DNA from: Schistocephalus solidus | Taxonomy: Eukaryota; Platyhelminthes; Cestoda; Diphyllobothriidea; Diphyllobothriidae | DNA: 64,000 nt | Direction: 5' to 3' | NCBI GenBank assembly: GCA_017591395.1 | Contig: WEDG01003504.1 | Location: 1-64,000 of the forward strand | Shown: positions 45,003 to 56,159 of the stretch, piece after piece | Position numbering within the stretch: position 1 is the first letter of the stretch | Layout: every line of letters starts with the position of its first letter | Position numbers and translations under genes: made by a program | Notes under the pieces: model-generated | Databases searched by the model: none | Seen by the model: the letters and a program-made list of their open reading frames with translations, nothing else | Told to the model about the DNA's origin: nothing

Positions 45003-45098
45003 CTCGGCAGCCTCGGTTAGATTCGAACCAATGCCAACAAGGGGAAGGCTTTAGTACAGCCAACGCTCTAGCAACGAGGCCCCACCGGGAGCCGTGAG
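45003..45098 (-). mobile_element. tRNA-like sequence, SINE head or tRNA pseudogene
   Basis: On the minus strand TGGGGCCTCGTTGCTAGAGC (box A region) is followed, 45 bases on, by GGTTCGAATCTAACCGAGG (B box with final C to T). The spacing suits a tRNA with a short variable arm. It is not the same as the SINE at 7.7 kb. Weak acceptor pairing argues against a functional tRNA. Confidence 0.45.
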
Positions 45099-47639
45099 TT
45101 TAATCACACTTGGGTCAAGTTATCCGCCCAGCCAACTGCAACGTATGGAATCCAACAATTTTGATATAGTTAGCTGAATGCCCAAGCAAGACTTTCTAAG
45201 CAATCAATCTAGAATCCACCAGATGACTACTAGGCATGATTAATTAGTAGATGGTTTTGGCAGTCGAAGGCAAGGTACACAGTTAAGTCTTATTAAATGC
45301 ATCTGAATAAATGAAAACCATTTTTGTATCGGTACCTTCATTGGGCAATGTCATAATTAAAACAACTATTAGGGATACAAATCGTTGAACGCTTTTGGCC
45401 GCTGAAAGCCTTAACTTGGAGGGCATTATTAGGATATTTACTTATTTATACGACCAACTGTAGTCTGTTTGCTCGTTTAGTACTTCAATCATGGTGGCCA
45501 GCGTGTAGTACATGTACGTCTTCTTGAGTGCAGCCAATGAGGGGAGAGCTGATGGACCTGAGAACTGAAAAACGTAGAGCGGCAACACGCGGCTACCAAG
45601 AAACACTTTCATTAGAAGGGTTAAAAGGCCTAATCTGAGGCTAAAATAAAAAAGGCCTAGCTACCTACAGAACAGAGCAGAGAGTCCAAGTCAAATTTCA
45701 TGTGTAATAGATTTTTATAACGTTAAATATGCCTAAAGGAAGGAACTTGCAATCGGAAAAAAGGGCACTTTCAGAACTGGTTTGACGCAAAGGAAACGGG
45801 TGATGTCTGAATTCTTACAGGACTACTAACTAGGAGGAAACTACCTTCGGTGCCATCTCAGGCTTACCATCATTAGTTTTGCAGTATATGTGTGTTCTTT
45901 GGATTAACTTTGAGACACTCCTACATGTAAATATAAAATAAATGACAGCGTTAAGTAAAATAATACATCAGATAATCACCAAGCAAGTAGATGACTACGT
46001 TTATTAAAATCTAGCGATCCTTAAAAGTCTAGCCCATGAAAGGAAGCTATTGCAAGCCGTATATGTTAAGCAAATATAAAATGGGATGACGGATCGTCAA
46101 GCAAAAGTTGTTGGAAAAACGTTGAGTGTTTTACATCGAGACTTTTATCCTGCATATAAAACAGCTGATTAACCTCATGAAAAGATTTTAGAAATGTTTC
46201 ATAATAGAATGAACTGCTTGGGTGGGGTTGCAACATCGGTCCTAGCACAGAATAAATCAAACATATTTCAGGCACGAAACGAAGTTCGCGTTTGAATTAA
46301 CTCCTTGTCTGTCACATGTAATATGCACACTGGGAACGAAGATTATTTTCGTGGTAATATCCATCGAGTTTCGAGGGCCACATTAATTCAAATATATTTA
46401 ATCGATAATCCGTAAAAAATATATTTCCTGCTATAATTTGATGCATTATGTAGAATTTTTTAAATTTTATACAAAAGTAAGGCATATAGTTGGATTGAAT
46501 GCGTTGGAGATTAGAAAATGTTCTGACCAAAAAATTTCAGCTAAGAAAGCGTCTAGCCTGCATGTATATAAATGTTACTTATGAACTATACAACCTGGTC
46601 CATATTTGCTATAAAAGTTTCTGGGGACGGTAACCACTTATTAATAAACGGAGAAGAATATGATTTTTCTTGTGCGAAAAGTTCCCTGCATGCATATTAG
46701 ATAGCCTAAGCATTAGTTCAAATAGAAGCCAGTTTCAAAAATATATAGGAATAGAAACGTGATTTTTTCAAGCTGAATGATACCCTACCTTGAAGTATAA
46801 AATTTGAAAAAGACGGGCGATTTTAAAAAATAAATGCAAAGATGATTAATACTATATATTCTTTATTAAACAGATTTGAATGCATATTATTATCAAAAAT
46901 CAACAAAATATTTCACGGTACTGCGGCAAGAATCCAGTAGAGAACGTGATTTTTTCGACAGCAGGCAAAACTCGCAGTTAAAAACCGCTGGTCGATACTG
47001 AAAAGTACAGCCCCATCTGAGTAATCCTTTCTCATCAGAAACACAATTCCGAAATTTCGGTAAGAGTTCATGGGGTTAGCCAGCTACTGGAAGTCCCTTA
47101 TTTAATGGGAGACTAAAAGAGTAGAGACTTATCATGCATGGAAGACGATGACCTCACGTAAAGGGAACGGTAATTCGAGTATATTTAAAAGTCTTCGAGG
47201 CAAGTCAAGAAGCTAGTGGGAGATACCTGTAACGCAAAATATGAGAAAGATGAATCTTAATATAGGAAGAGGCTAGTAATTTTATTTCACGTGGGGAGAG
47301 AACGTAAAAAGGGATTCATATGTGTGTAATGCTGGTGACTTGCTTTACCCGATTATTTGCACCTGCTTAAGGTAGAAATCAAACCTTTGCGTAATTTCTT
47401 GCTTTTAGTTTTTACTTTGCTATAACTAATACCTATTTTGGTTGGAGGCATCACCAAAGACTCTCCTAAGCAGATTGTCATCAGTGACCAATCCTGTGTA
47501 TTTTTGATCGTTAGTCGCCTTGTAACATTATTTTTTTCTAGTCTGTGGATAAACCTTTTCCATTTTCACACAAACCTAACAAATCAAGACGATGTATAGT
47601 TTTGGCAACATACCACCTAAACAATATTCATTCGTCCTC

Positions 47640-47740
47640 AATCAAAAAACATCGTTGTGATCTTTTAAAGACCATTCTCAGTAACTTAGCAAAAGCAAGC
47701 AAGTTATGATGAGTTTTTCTGTATCTGACCTTTTTTACAA
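47640..47740 (-). repeat. ~90-bp element E shared with the Gypsy flank
   Basis: It matches 51,930-52,020, same strand. Both read RKTHH-LLAF-KLLRMVF-RSQ on the minus strand. The conservation of the reading frame between diverged copies suggests the piece was coding when copied, perhaps the 3' end of the Gypsy element. Confidence 0.55.
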
Positions 47741-47924
47741 GTAGATTGGACTCAAATAATTTTATTCGTTTGCGTTTTGTTAGTGTTAATTGACAAAACT
47801 TTAGTGCAGGCTTTACCCTCGCAGTTCTAATGCCAGAATGCCTTTGAATGCACTTACATGTCATGACATATAACGCAACAACACGTTTCCTTAATTCCGC
47901 TCTAAGTGGACAGCGTACTTATCT

Positions 47925-48600
47925 TCGGCTAGATGGCACTTCAGTTTGACCATAGCGAGTGAAGTTGCATGCACCACAGCATGGCGGTTACAGGGACGAT
48001 GAATTGAGCATCACAGTAGACTTGGGCAGCATCTGCCGCTCTCTCTCTTCTTTCTCAACCACCTTTGACGCTGTCAAAGTAGAGTCAAGAATACCGGATG
48101 CAGGATCGGGTGGGGTGGCCGACTAAAATCAACAGCCTGTCTGCACATGCCACACACGCACCATGGCACAGGTTTTGACAGAAACAAGTAAAGAATGGAC
48201 CAAATTCCACATAAATGATGTCATTGAGGCCAGATTACGATGCAGTGACTGCAAGCTGACTCTCTGTCCTCAGAGGACGACCGAGTTGTACCGTCAGTTG
48301 GAAGCCTTCCACGTCCCGAGGTTTAGCTCGCCATGATGATTTCAAAGCACGTCAGAGTTATTTTAGTTCACAATGTGCTGAGACATCGTGAGAATAGAGT
48401 CGTCACTCTTCACTCTCTCGCTCTCTCTCCAGATATCGTTCATTGTTCGAGCTGGTCAGCCATCTGATGCGGGGAATGGGCGCAGGAGGCTGACGGAGCA
48501 TGAGCCTGCGCCGAGGCATGCCACTTCATCCAGTGTTTGTGCCATCTCGAATAACGCCTGCCATGCCCTGATCTGTCCCTCTTGTTAGTCCAAAGACAGT
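47925..48600 (+). repeat. Family A dispersed repeat, copy 6
   Basis: GGCGGTTACAGGGACGATGA, CTGTCAAAGTAGAGTCAAGA, CCGTCAGTTGGAAGCCTTCC, TTTAGCTCGCCATGATGATT and GGGAATGGGCGCAGGAGGCTG follow the order of copy 3, including its second half. The copy is diverged but nearly full length, on the same strand as all others. Confidence 0.6.
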
Positions 48601-49194
48601 TGTAGGAACAAAGCTTCTAAATGAGAGCTAATTTGAGTCTCTCAGCTTCATTGCAATAGTCAAACTGTGGCCTAGTCCCCATATTCTTACAATGGCGAAA
48701 GTTATTTTCTACGGTCATTATTCTGTATTCCCGGTTAACTACTGTCTATGGACAGTTATTCAAAATTTACCTCATATACTATATTCCCTTTCACGTGCCC
48801 CTTTATTGAAAAACCGTGTTTATCAAAGACTGCCCGAAAATGTCAAAAATAGCCGTCAGTTTAACATCGAGATACTAAAACGCTGATCATTAACTTTTGG
48901 TACTCAGCCAAAGGTCACCGTATCCATGCCATTGGAAGGTGGTAGCTAATTAACAGAATGCCATTGCAATATGCGTAAATATTGCAGGCACGCGTAAACC
49001 TCAGAGGGAGCAGCATCGTTCCTTATCTTTTAAAGAAGGAGTTAAAGGTAATTTATAGAGATGCTGAGAACCAACATAATCCGCTGAATGTGCACAAGAT
49101 AATTGCTTAAAAGAACTTATCTCAGGCAAGGTTAAATCCCAGGCGAGAGAATGCGGCAGGTGCCACCCAAGTCTGACGTGATTAAACTTAATCC

Positions 49195-49566
49195 ACGTGC
49201 AATTCATCTTTCTCGCTCGCACTGGCATGCTGGACATCATCATTTCTGACCATCGAGATGTCGTATCGATTCCTCTTCCAGTCAGCAGATGCCTGTTTAC
49301 AATTTGAATATCGAAATTTTTGATCGTGGTAAACGCCAAGGTCCACCAAGGAGTCAGGAGGTGCGTGCAGTCGTGATCTTAATATGAACGTGTTTATTCT
49401 AAAGCATACTATTAGCACATCTGCCTTACCTCTTCCTTGAGACCTACCGCATTACGATGGCATGACAATCTCAAAAAGCCCGGAGGTGTGTGTGGGCACA
49501 GTGAACGGCAACTATAAACATTCCTCCAACGCGCACTACACGTGACCTAATTATCCACGCCGCAAG
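49195..49566 (-). repeat. Repeat C, copy 2 (inverted)
   Basis: Inverse of 42,348-42,716. The minus-strand frame starting MLIVCFRINTFILRSRLHAP corresponds to the + strand frame of copy 1. A second overlapping minus-strand frame (49,339-49,001; VNRHLLTGRGID, CTWIKFNHVRLGWHLPHSLA) extends beyond the shared part. Confidence 0.65.
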
Positions 49567-49569
49567 TAC

Positions 49570-50066
49570 CCAAACTGGGAAATCTGTCTCAACCCGCCTA
49601 CACGAACATCAGTTGGAGGTTAGAAGACGAGACCATTTATCCCAAGTGGCTATGCATACACTGGAAACAGGACATCAATTTGCATGGGAGAAAACACGGA
49701 TTGTTGGCATCTGCCCAATCAGAAAAGCCTGTAAACTCCTGGAAGCAATGCACTCAGACGAGGCATGCATCAACCGGCATATCGATTGGGAGGCCGCATA
49801 CAAAATCGTTAAAGAAAAATTCAAACGTGCAGAACTAATCAAGACGGGATGAAAAAATGTACTCAATGCGTATTGGTTCGGATTTCGCCCATCCTCAGCA
49901 TCCTTTGTTAAACACGGTTAATTAATTTATTGTTCCTGGACACTGCTCGTAGTCTGATGACAAGCTGGGGGACCAGTCTCGAAAATATACGCATAAGAGT
50001 TTCGATTTTCTCAAAGAATTTCGTCTTTTCTATTGAATATCTTGGGATGCCTGTATTTCAATACAA

Positions 50067-50093
<27 letters not shown>
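49570..50093 (+). mobile_element. PLE fragment P4: endonuclease end, 3' tail, (TA)n
   Basis: It opens at TGGGAAATCTGTCTCAACCC, inside the GIY-YIG region, and is close to P3: TGKSVSTRLHEHQLEVRRRD, HTLETGHQFAWEKTRIVG, MHSDEACINRHIDWEAAYKI, with a stop at 49,850. The tail repeats the CTGATGACAAGCTGG...CTCGAAAATAT motif (49,954-49,990) and CTTGGGATGCCTG. It ends in (TA)n at 50,070-50,093. Only the last part of the element was copied, as expected of 5'-truncated retrotransposition. Confidence 0.85.
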
Positions 50094-50097
<4 letters not shown>

Positions 50098-50109
50098 TTA
50101 CTGCTTCAG

Positions 50110-50290
50110 CATTTCCTTGAGTTTGATTATGAGAGTAAGGTGCTGCCTTCAAATTGCTCATGAAAGATGAGGTGTTCAGCCTTATCCTGTATTGTAACCG
50201 AAATGTCATCAGGTTTTAGTCTTGTCAGCCGATAACGGTCTGCTTAACAACGCCTGTAGGCACTTTATGGAAATGAATGTACACATTGAT
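50110..50290 (+). repeat. Repeat D, copy 2
   Basis: Inverse of 35,220-35,370, again directly downstream of a PLE (TA)n end. Carries GATTATGAGAGTAAGG and AACGCCTGTAGGCACTTT. Confidence 0.7.
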
Positions 50291-50449
50291 TGAGCTACTT
50301 GGTAAAAAGGTCCGCGCCACATAGGCGTTGTCGAAGACTGTAGAGTCAACGCAAGCTTACAATTAATTGCGTTCTTTGATGAACGCCTACCGCTCACGTA
50401 CAGAAATCACTCGTTCTGTTCTGTTTTGGAGCTCACTCTCGAACCCCGT

Positions 50450-50625
50450 CTGCAGCCGCAAAGTCAACTGAATGTTGCCAGGAAAAACAAGGGAGACTGG
50501 AATGGCCATCTTTGGCTTAGTAGTCGTCCTCACCCTAGGTGGTGCACCACCCAAGGAGTGAACCCGCTACCCGTTGATCAGAAGTCCAACGCTCTAACCA
50601 TTGTGCCCCGGGCTCTCTCATTGGA
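50450..50625 (-). mobile_element. tRNA-derived SINE, diverged
   Basis: AAGGGAGACTGGAATGGCC, TTTGGCTTAGTAGTCGTC and GGGCTCTCTCA on the + strand match the SINE at 7.7 kb inverted. The B box is degraded (AGTGAACCCGC), while the box A end GCTCTAACCATTGTGCCCCGG is still clear. Confidence 0.65.
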
Positions 50626-50629
50626 GAGC

Positions 50630-51910
50630 AGACTGAGGCTGAAACAGGCAAATCCATCCTCATGGCACTGGATTGAATCGGACGCACTTAGACTTCTCAG
50701 AGTACTCTCTGTCACGACTTGGAAGGTTGCAAATCAATCGGAGAACTCAGGCCATCTTACTGTCGCTTTAATCGCGTTTCCACTCCCTTAAGATCTGAGC
50801 TACCCTCACAGTAGTCTCTTTTCTGCAGTGATAACTCAGCCATGTGGGGCACGCGTAGATGGGTTTTTTAGTGTTGTATTCCACAACCTCCACGTCCGAC
50901 TACCGTGGGCTTTGCAATAGAACAAGATGGATGCTTGGCGAAGGAGCGCTGTAGGTACCGTGCACGTTACGTGCAGTTCGCCAGTTCCATGCCCAATTTT
51001 TCGGATAGGGGATCCATGTAATCTCTTGCACCGTTCGAGCTGACAGCAAGGCGATTGGGCACAGTGGCTGATGTGACATTAAATTGTATTTTTATATGCA
51101 CGTAGGCTACTAGTTGGGAACTCACGCAGAAAAGGGGCAGCCCAAATAACGCACACTAGGCGCTTCTTCTATTGGTGTTTGCTGTTTGTAGGGCAATTTA
51201 ATTGTATTCAGCGAATTGGACATTCGTGGTTTGTAAGTGCCAGTTGGTATACGATAGGTAAGATAGATGGGTGAAAAAACCTGACAAAATAGTATTAGAA
51301 GTATATGCATACCTAGTTGCCTTTTTAATAATTTAAAGTGTATTTACACAGACAAAACGACACAGCGTAAACGTGCAGATGTACTTTTTACAACAACCGA
51401 TCTAGGTCACCGCAATAATTCTGCAATCTCTTTGTTGTGGCCGAACTCGCGGACGATCAGAATCCCTCACTGACATTAACTTTTAATAGCTTTCGGTCAG
51501 CTTTCCGATTGCGCGGACAACGCTCCAGCGGTCCAGTTACTTGACTGTCAGTATATGATTTTTACCTCATCAAACATCACCCTTTCCTCCTTCACATAAA
51601 AGAATCAGAATGGAAATTTTGGTTTGCCTTTATACGTCAAACTGATGGATGATAATCTAGTCTCCGAACACATAACAGGCAACAACTATTGCAATACCCA
51701 TTCGAGTTGATGGCGAAAAACTGTAAATGGCCGCAAGATGCCCACATTTTGCTAGTTTGGTTGAGATCAAATTTTAAAAATATAAGAACTTGAGCAAAAT
51801 AAAAAGGGCTAACGTTTGGACAAGACTTAAGCTTTGGTAGTTTTGTAATTTTTACTTCCAAGCCTATTTTATCACCTTTTTGGGATGGATGATCGACATT
51901 GACAGGATTT
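50630..51910. other. No gene seen
   Basis: Unremarkable sequence between the SINE and the Gypsy flank; short frames only. Confidence 0.4.
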
Positions 51911-51915
51911 CGAAT

Positions 51916-52150
51916 TCAAGGTTCAAAAGGCTGTGATCTTCTAAAGACCATTCTCAGTAACTTTACAAAAGCAAGCAATTTATGATGAGTTTTTCTGCCT
52001 CTGACCGTTTTTACAAGTTTGTCAACTTGTTCATCTTTGAAGACCTCGGGCAGTGCGTAACCCCCTTCCGGAGGAACCTCTAGGTCGTACTCAACTATTT
52101 GAGTATCGTCCTGGTGAGACGGGCCAGCATGCATCTCCGCTGGATCGGCA
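51916..52150 (-). mobile_element. Gypsy 3' flank with open frame
   Basis: Downstream of the integrase stop the minus strand stays open with HAGPSHQDDTQIVEYDLEVP and DEQVDKLVKTVRGRKTHHKL. It is probably the variable end of the Gypsy pol polyprotein or a spacer before the LTR. No LTR terminus could be placed. Confidence 0.4.
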
Positions 52151-52173
52151 TTTTCCCCTATATGATATCCTGG

Positions 52174-53687
52174 CTAAAGGCGGTTGAAATGAACGAAGAA
52201 CTCAAAATACGGCCTATCTTGGTGGCGGATGAGGCAAGTGGTGTCTGACAGGACACGAGTAACAACATAAGGACCAACCCATGCCGGATTAAATTTTGGT
52301 GGTTCCCCAGCAGGTGCTGCAAAACTTCGCATACATACAATATCCGCCGCCTTGTATGGGGTCCCATGCGCTAGGCGGTCGTAGTAAGCTTTCTGTTGTC
52401 GCTGTCCTTCCAGGAGATATAGGCGAGCTTCCTCAAATGCTACTCGTAGAGTTCTCCTTAAGCGTGAAGCGTATGTGTCTACGTTTTTAATTCGATGCGC
52501 AGTCGGAAGGTGAAGGTCTTCAGGGAGTTGCATCTTCCGGTAACACATGAGAAAGAATGGAGTATGGCGTGTGGTAGCATGTACTGTGGATCGGTAGGCC
52601 AACATGCAGGCTCGTATAGCGTCCTCCAAGGTTGGTGTGTCATTTCTATCAATAAAGACCCGCAAGAGATTAATGAGGGTCCGGTTGGTCCTTTCAACTT
52701 GACCATTACCCTGAGGGTGGTATGCCATCGTACGTGTGTTCTTTATTTTTAGGAGTTTGCAAAGCTCCAGTACGACAGCATTTTCAAATGACGACCCTCG
52801 GTATGAGGGAATTTGGTCCGGAGCTCCCCAACGGCAGACCCAATAATTGAATATAGCTTTAGCCACAGTGATCGCAGACGCATCAGGCAGGGGCACAGCT
52901 TCTGCCATTTTGGTAAAGAAATCCACCATGACTAGGATGAACTTATTCCCTTTAGCAGATGGTGCGATTGGCCCAACAAGGTCAACCCCTACCCTCTCAT
53001 TAGGATAGCCTATTGTAGTAGGCTGGAGGGGGGAGCTTTTACTGATTGGTTGGGTGACTTAGAAGCCAAACAGAACTCGCACGACCGAATGCCGTCCGGA
53101 ATATCACGTTTTTGGTTTGGCCAAAAATAGCGTCGTCGAAGGGCCCACTCGGTCTTGTGAATTCCGGAGTGGCCCAGTTCTGCATACATCCTTTCTACTA
53201 CGTCGTCCACCATTGAAAGGGGCAGCACAACACGCTTCGGAATCTGTTCGCTATCACGGTAGAAAAGGACACCGTTCTCAATGAACAGTTTGTCCCAAAG
53301 GCTGTGGAGACACCGCGTTTCGTAGCTAAAGCCCGCTAGCTCTGACTTGCTGAGGGGCCTGGTGTTGCTTACCTTCCTGTTATAAATGGGAGATATGTGT
53401 GGATCGTCTTTCTGAGCTGCAGCCCAGATTAGGCACTGGTCGCTTTGTAAGGCAATGGCGGATATAGTGAAATTAGTGCACGATGGGCATTCACCGTGAG
53501 GGAGATGCAGTTTCCTTGAGAGAGCATCGGCATTCACATGCTGGCGACCCGGTCGGAACACGCATTCGAACTCGTATTCCACCAATTTTTCTTGCCATCG
53601 AGCAACTTGCCCCTGAGGATTCCTAAAGTTCCGCAACCACGTCAAAGAATTATGATCCTTGCTTTTAGTACGGACCTTAGTTCGCAT
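52174..53687 (-). mobile_element. Gypsy (Ty3-like) LTR retrotransposon fragment: RNase H end and integrase
   Basis: From 53,687 on the minus strand: the RNase H/tether end (SLTWLRNFRNPQGQVARW, FRPGRQHVNADALSR), then the integrase zinc finger (ELGHSGIHKTEWALRRRYFW followed by CEFC). A one-base shift in a C-rich run near 53,030 precedes VGVDLVGPIAPSAKGNKF and the catalytic core. The first Asp is in MVDFFTK. The second should sit in SDRG but reads SYRGSSFEN, so Asp is replaced by Tyr. The Glu motif region HPQGNGQVERTNRTL is intact. The domain closes with a GPY/F-like GPYVVTRVLSD and stops near 52,174. PR and RT are absent. Confidence 0.88.
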
Positions 53688-53689
53688 TT

Positions 53690-55140
53690 AAATCCACTAA
53701 TAAAGAGGTCAAACGCTGTATAAAATTTGACATAAACGTTTGCTGGACTCAAGCTTATTTAGCTTTTTATCTGAAATGATCCTCCACAGCATGTTGCGCA
53801 TATGCACTAATGAGAAAACTGAATTTCGGTTTTCAAAAATTTTGCATAGCTGCTGTGGTTGAATAACAGATTATATAACTAAGGGCACAGCTAGATCTCT
53901 TTGTAATGTTGTCAACAAGAACTGATCTACGTGTAGAAAAATATGATACTCTTCTGCTATTTGGCATAATTTAAATTGACACTGAAAAATATATTAAAAA
54001 CGGAGACGCATCGTTTGTTCCGATGAAGATACTAGTAGAAAAGTAAATTGCGCACTCAACAGTTTTGCTCAAGACACTGCCTAGAAATAAATAAAAATCG
54101 CAAACGAAAATTAGAGTGCGAAAATTATGGCAAATCGTAGACACTCGCTAAGTCAACAGTACGCTTATGCGTTACCGTGATCGAGACACTCACAGTAATA
54201 CGCCCTTTAAAGCTGAACAGTTATTAAAAATCGTTGTTCGCTAAATTTTGGCCCTCAAAAAACCCGAGGTTATCGATTAAAAAAATTAGCCGAACCACAG
54301 AAATGTATATTCTACAATATTATCTATTTCCCTCGAACACTTGTACCGTTCAGCAAATAACTGGATGAGACCTCTTAGATGGTGTATTAACATTCTTTTG
54401 ATTTTAAGAAAAAGGTCTGCGCCTGGAGGATGTACAAATGAATATATACCTGAGGGAGTGCTTTGCTTGCTTAAACTACAGAGATCGCAGTTATGAAGCA
54501 GTTATGGAGCATAATATAAGCGCGCTTATGTGACTTTGTAAAAATTAATGATGTTGCATGGAAATCTGATGCTTCCTCAAAGTTTTCAAGGAAGAATGCA
54601 AGTAATGCAAAAGTTGATTGGAACACACAAACAGTAAAGGGAATTTTATTCGCTTGGTTGAGAAAGAAATTCCTTATCCAGTCACTTGGATTTTGTTTTT
54701 ACATCGTTTGCTTATTATTTCGCAAAAAATATTGACATTTCTTAAAAATTTGGAGTAAGAACAAACCTGTGCAACTTTCATGTTTAAAGAAGCTCTTATG
54801 CTAATTTTGATGCCTAAAATAAACGAACTCAATCCATAAATGTCGACCAACATCAAACGGTTGTCAAAAGTATACTTCTTTGACTAAATCTTCCTGCTAT
54901 GTGTGTCAGCCAATCGGAAAGTAAAAATCAACCTGAATGTCATTTCGATTCAAATTTCATTACATGCTCTCGTTAAATGCGACCAGGAAGCAATGAAATT
55001 AATCACGTTGCGTTATTGCAAACATACTGCCAACTTACACGCTGAAGATTTATCCTCTCTACTGCCGTAAAGGGAACAAACTTTGACTAATTTTCAATTG
55101 AACTAAAAAAAATAAAAGATTTGATTCAAACGGAACCCAA
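53690..55140. other. No gene seen
   Basis: Very AT-rich and unique within the window, without open frames of note. Confidence 0.45.
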
Positions 55141-55386
55141 CAGATGAGCGGTAAAAAATTAAAACATTGTTCCTTCTTCCTTTGCGATGTGACCTTCCGA
55201 CTTCCGGACCATTTTTATTATGTTGCGACAAAATTTACCTCTACGGAGAGAAATTTATTAGCAGAAAATTGGCCTCCGGATATTATTGTCCATAGGCCAT
55301 TTATTCTGAATGAATTTCCGGTGTTGTATTTAATTGAGAGGCACCATGTTTAACGGCTCACTTTAAAAACCTAAATCATTCTGTTC

Positions 55387-55542
55387 ATGAAGCTGATTTA
55401 TTTGGCTTTCATCGGCTACTTATATGGTCCGTGGGTAGATTCTCATACAATTCCTCGATGTGAGTTCAATTATCCAAAATCATCGGCACATTTTAGCAGC
55501 AAGGATGATAAATGTGCCAGCATCAAACCTGAACTGTTTTAA
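55387..55542 (+). CDS. Candidate small secreted protein or signal-peptide exon
   Basis: ATG at 55,387 opens 51 codons. The N-terminus looks like a signal peptide (MKLIYLAFIGYLYGPWVDS), followed by a short polar stretch with two Cys (IPRCEF, DKCASI). GATGTGAGTT at about 55,459 could also act as a donor, making this a first coding exon of a longer gene. The next open segments (55,577-55,761 and 55,852-56,159) lie on the same strand. Unidentified. Confidence 0.25.
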   Translation: MKLIYLAFIGYLYGPWVDSHTIPRCEFNYPKSSAHFSSKDDKCASIKPELF

Positions 55543-55576
55543 CAATATATTTTTTTATATGAGAACTTAAAATATA

Positions 55577-55761
55577 GTTTGTGTTTTACATTCTGTCCTA
55601 AATACATTTTGAATGTGCGTTTTAGAGACTTAATTTTTGGGAAAATGTTAGGTCAGCCAAGGTTTTGGTACGATGTTGAAGTGCATACTTATGGATATAA
55701 TAATATTTTCGTTTATGCAATGAAAAGTATGAATAAAAGTTATTTGGCGTTCTGCATTTTG
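55577..55761 (+). CDS. Candidate exon, unidentified
   Basis: Open on the + strand (NVRFRDLIFGKMLGQPRFWY, VHTYGYNNIFVYAMKSM). AAAATATAG precedes it and the strong donor CATTTT|GTAAGC ends it. The phase does not join simply with the next open segment, so the exon model is tentative. No family recognised. Confidence 0.25.
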
Positions 55762-55851
55762 TAAGCCCCGTTTTCTTGACCATAAAGGATACCTAAGGAT
55801 TTTTCTCGGTGGTTTGAGGTTCTCTTGACTGCGAGTCTTCTCAGCCTTCAA

Positions 55852-56159
55852 TTTTAGATAAGCATCTCATCCCACAACTACCAGAATCTACGCCGATATC
55901 CAGTTATATAATTTTAAAAAGGCTTTCTTGTTCTCTGCCCATTGATATTCATTTTATTGGATTGCCTTTGAGAAGAGATCAAAATCCGAACCTTATTAGC
56001 TTACTTTATAATCCGCCGACAAACAATATAAAAACAGGACTATATAAAACCGCACCTCATGTTGAGTTCGCTGAACTTCCCCAACCAGTCAAGCTTTTTA
56101 TTTTCAAAAACGGTAGTACCACAATCCTCCACGGGGAAAGAGTTATCAACCACTCCTGA
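55852..56159 (+). CDS. Candidate exon with a doublecortin-like motif
   Basis: Open from TTCTCAG or TTTTAG acceptors (about 55,840-55,859) to a TGA at 56,157-56,159. It contains PQLPESTPISSYIILKRLSC, LPIDIHFIGLPLRRDQNPN and PVKLFIFKNGSTTILHGERV. The last resembles the first strand of doublecortin domains (V-VYRNGD----G--VVVN). The weak similarity and early stop leave this open; it may be an exon of a DCDC-type gene with a donor before the TGA. Confidence 0.28.
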
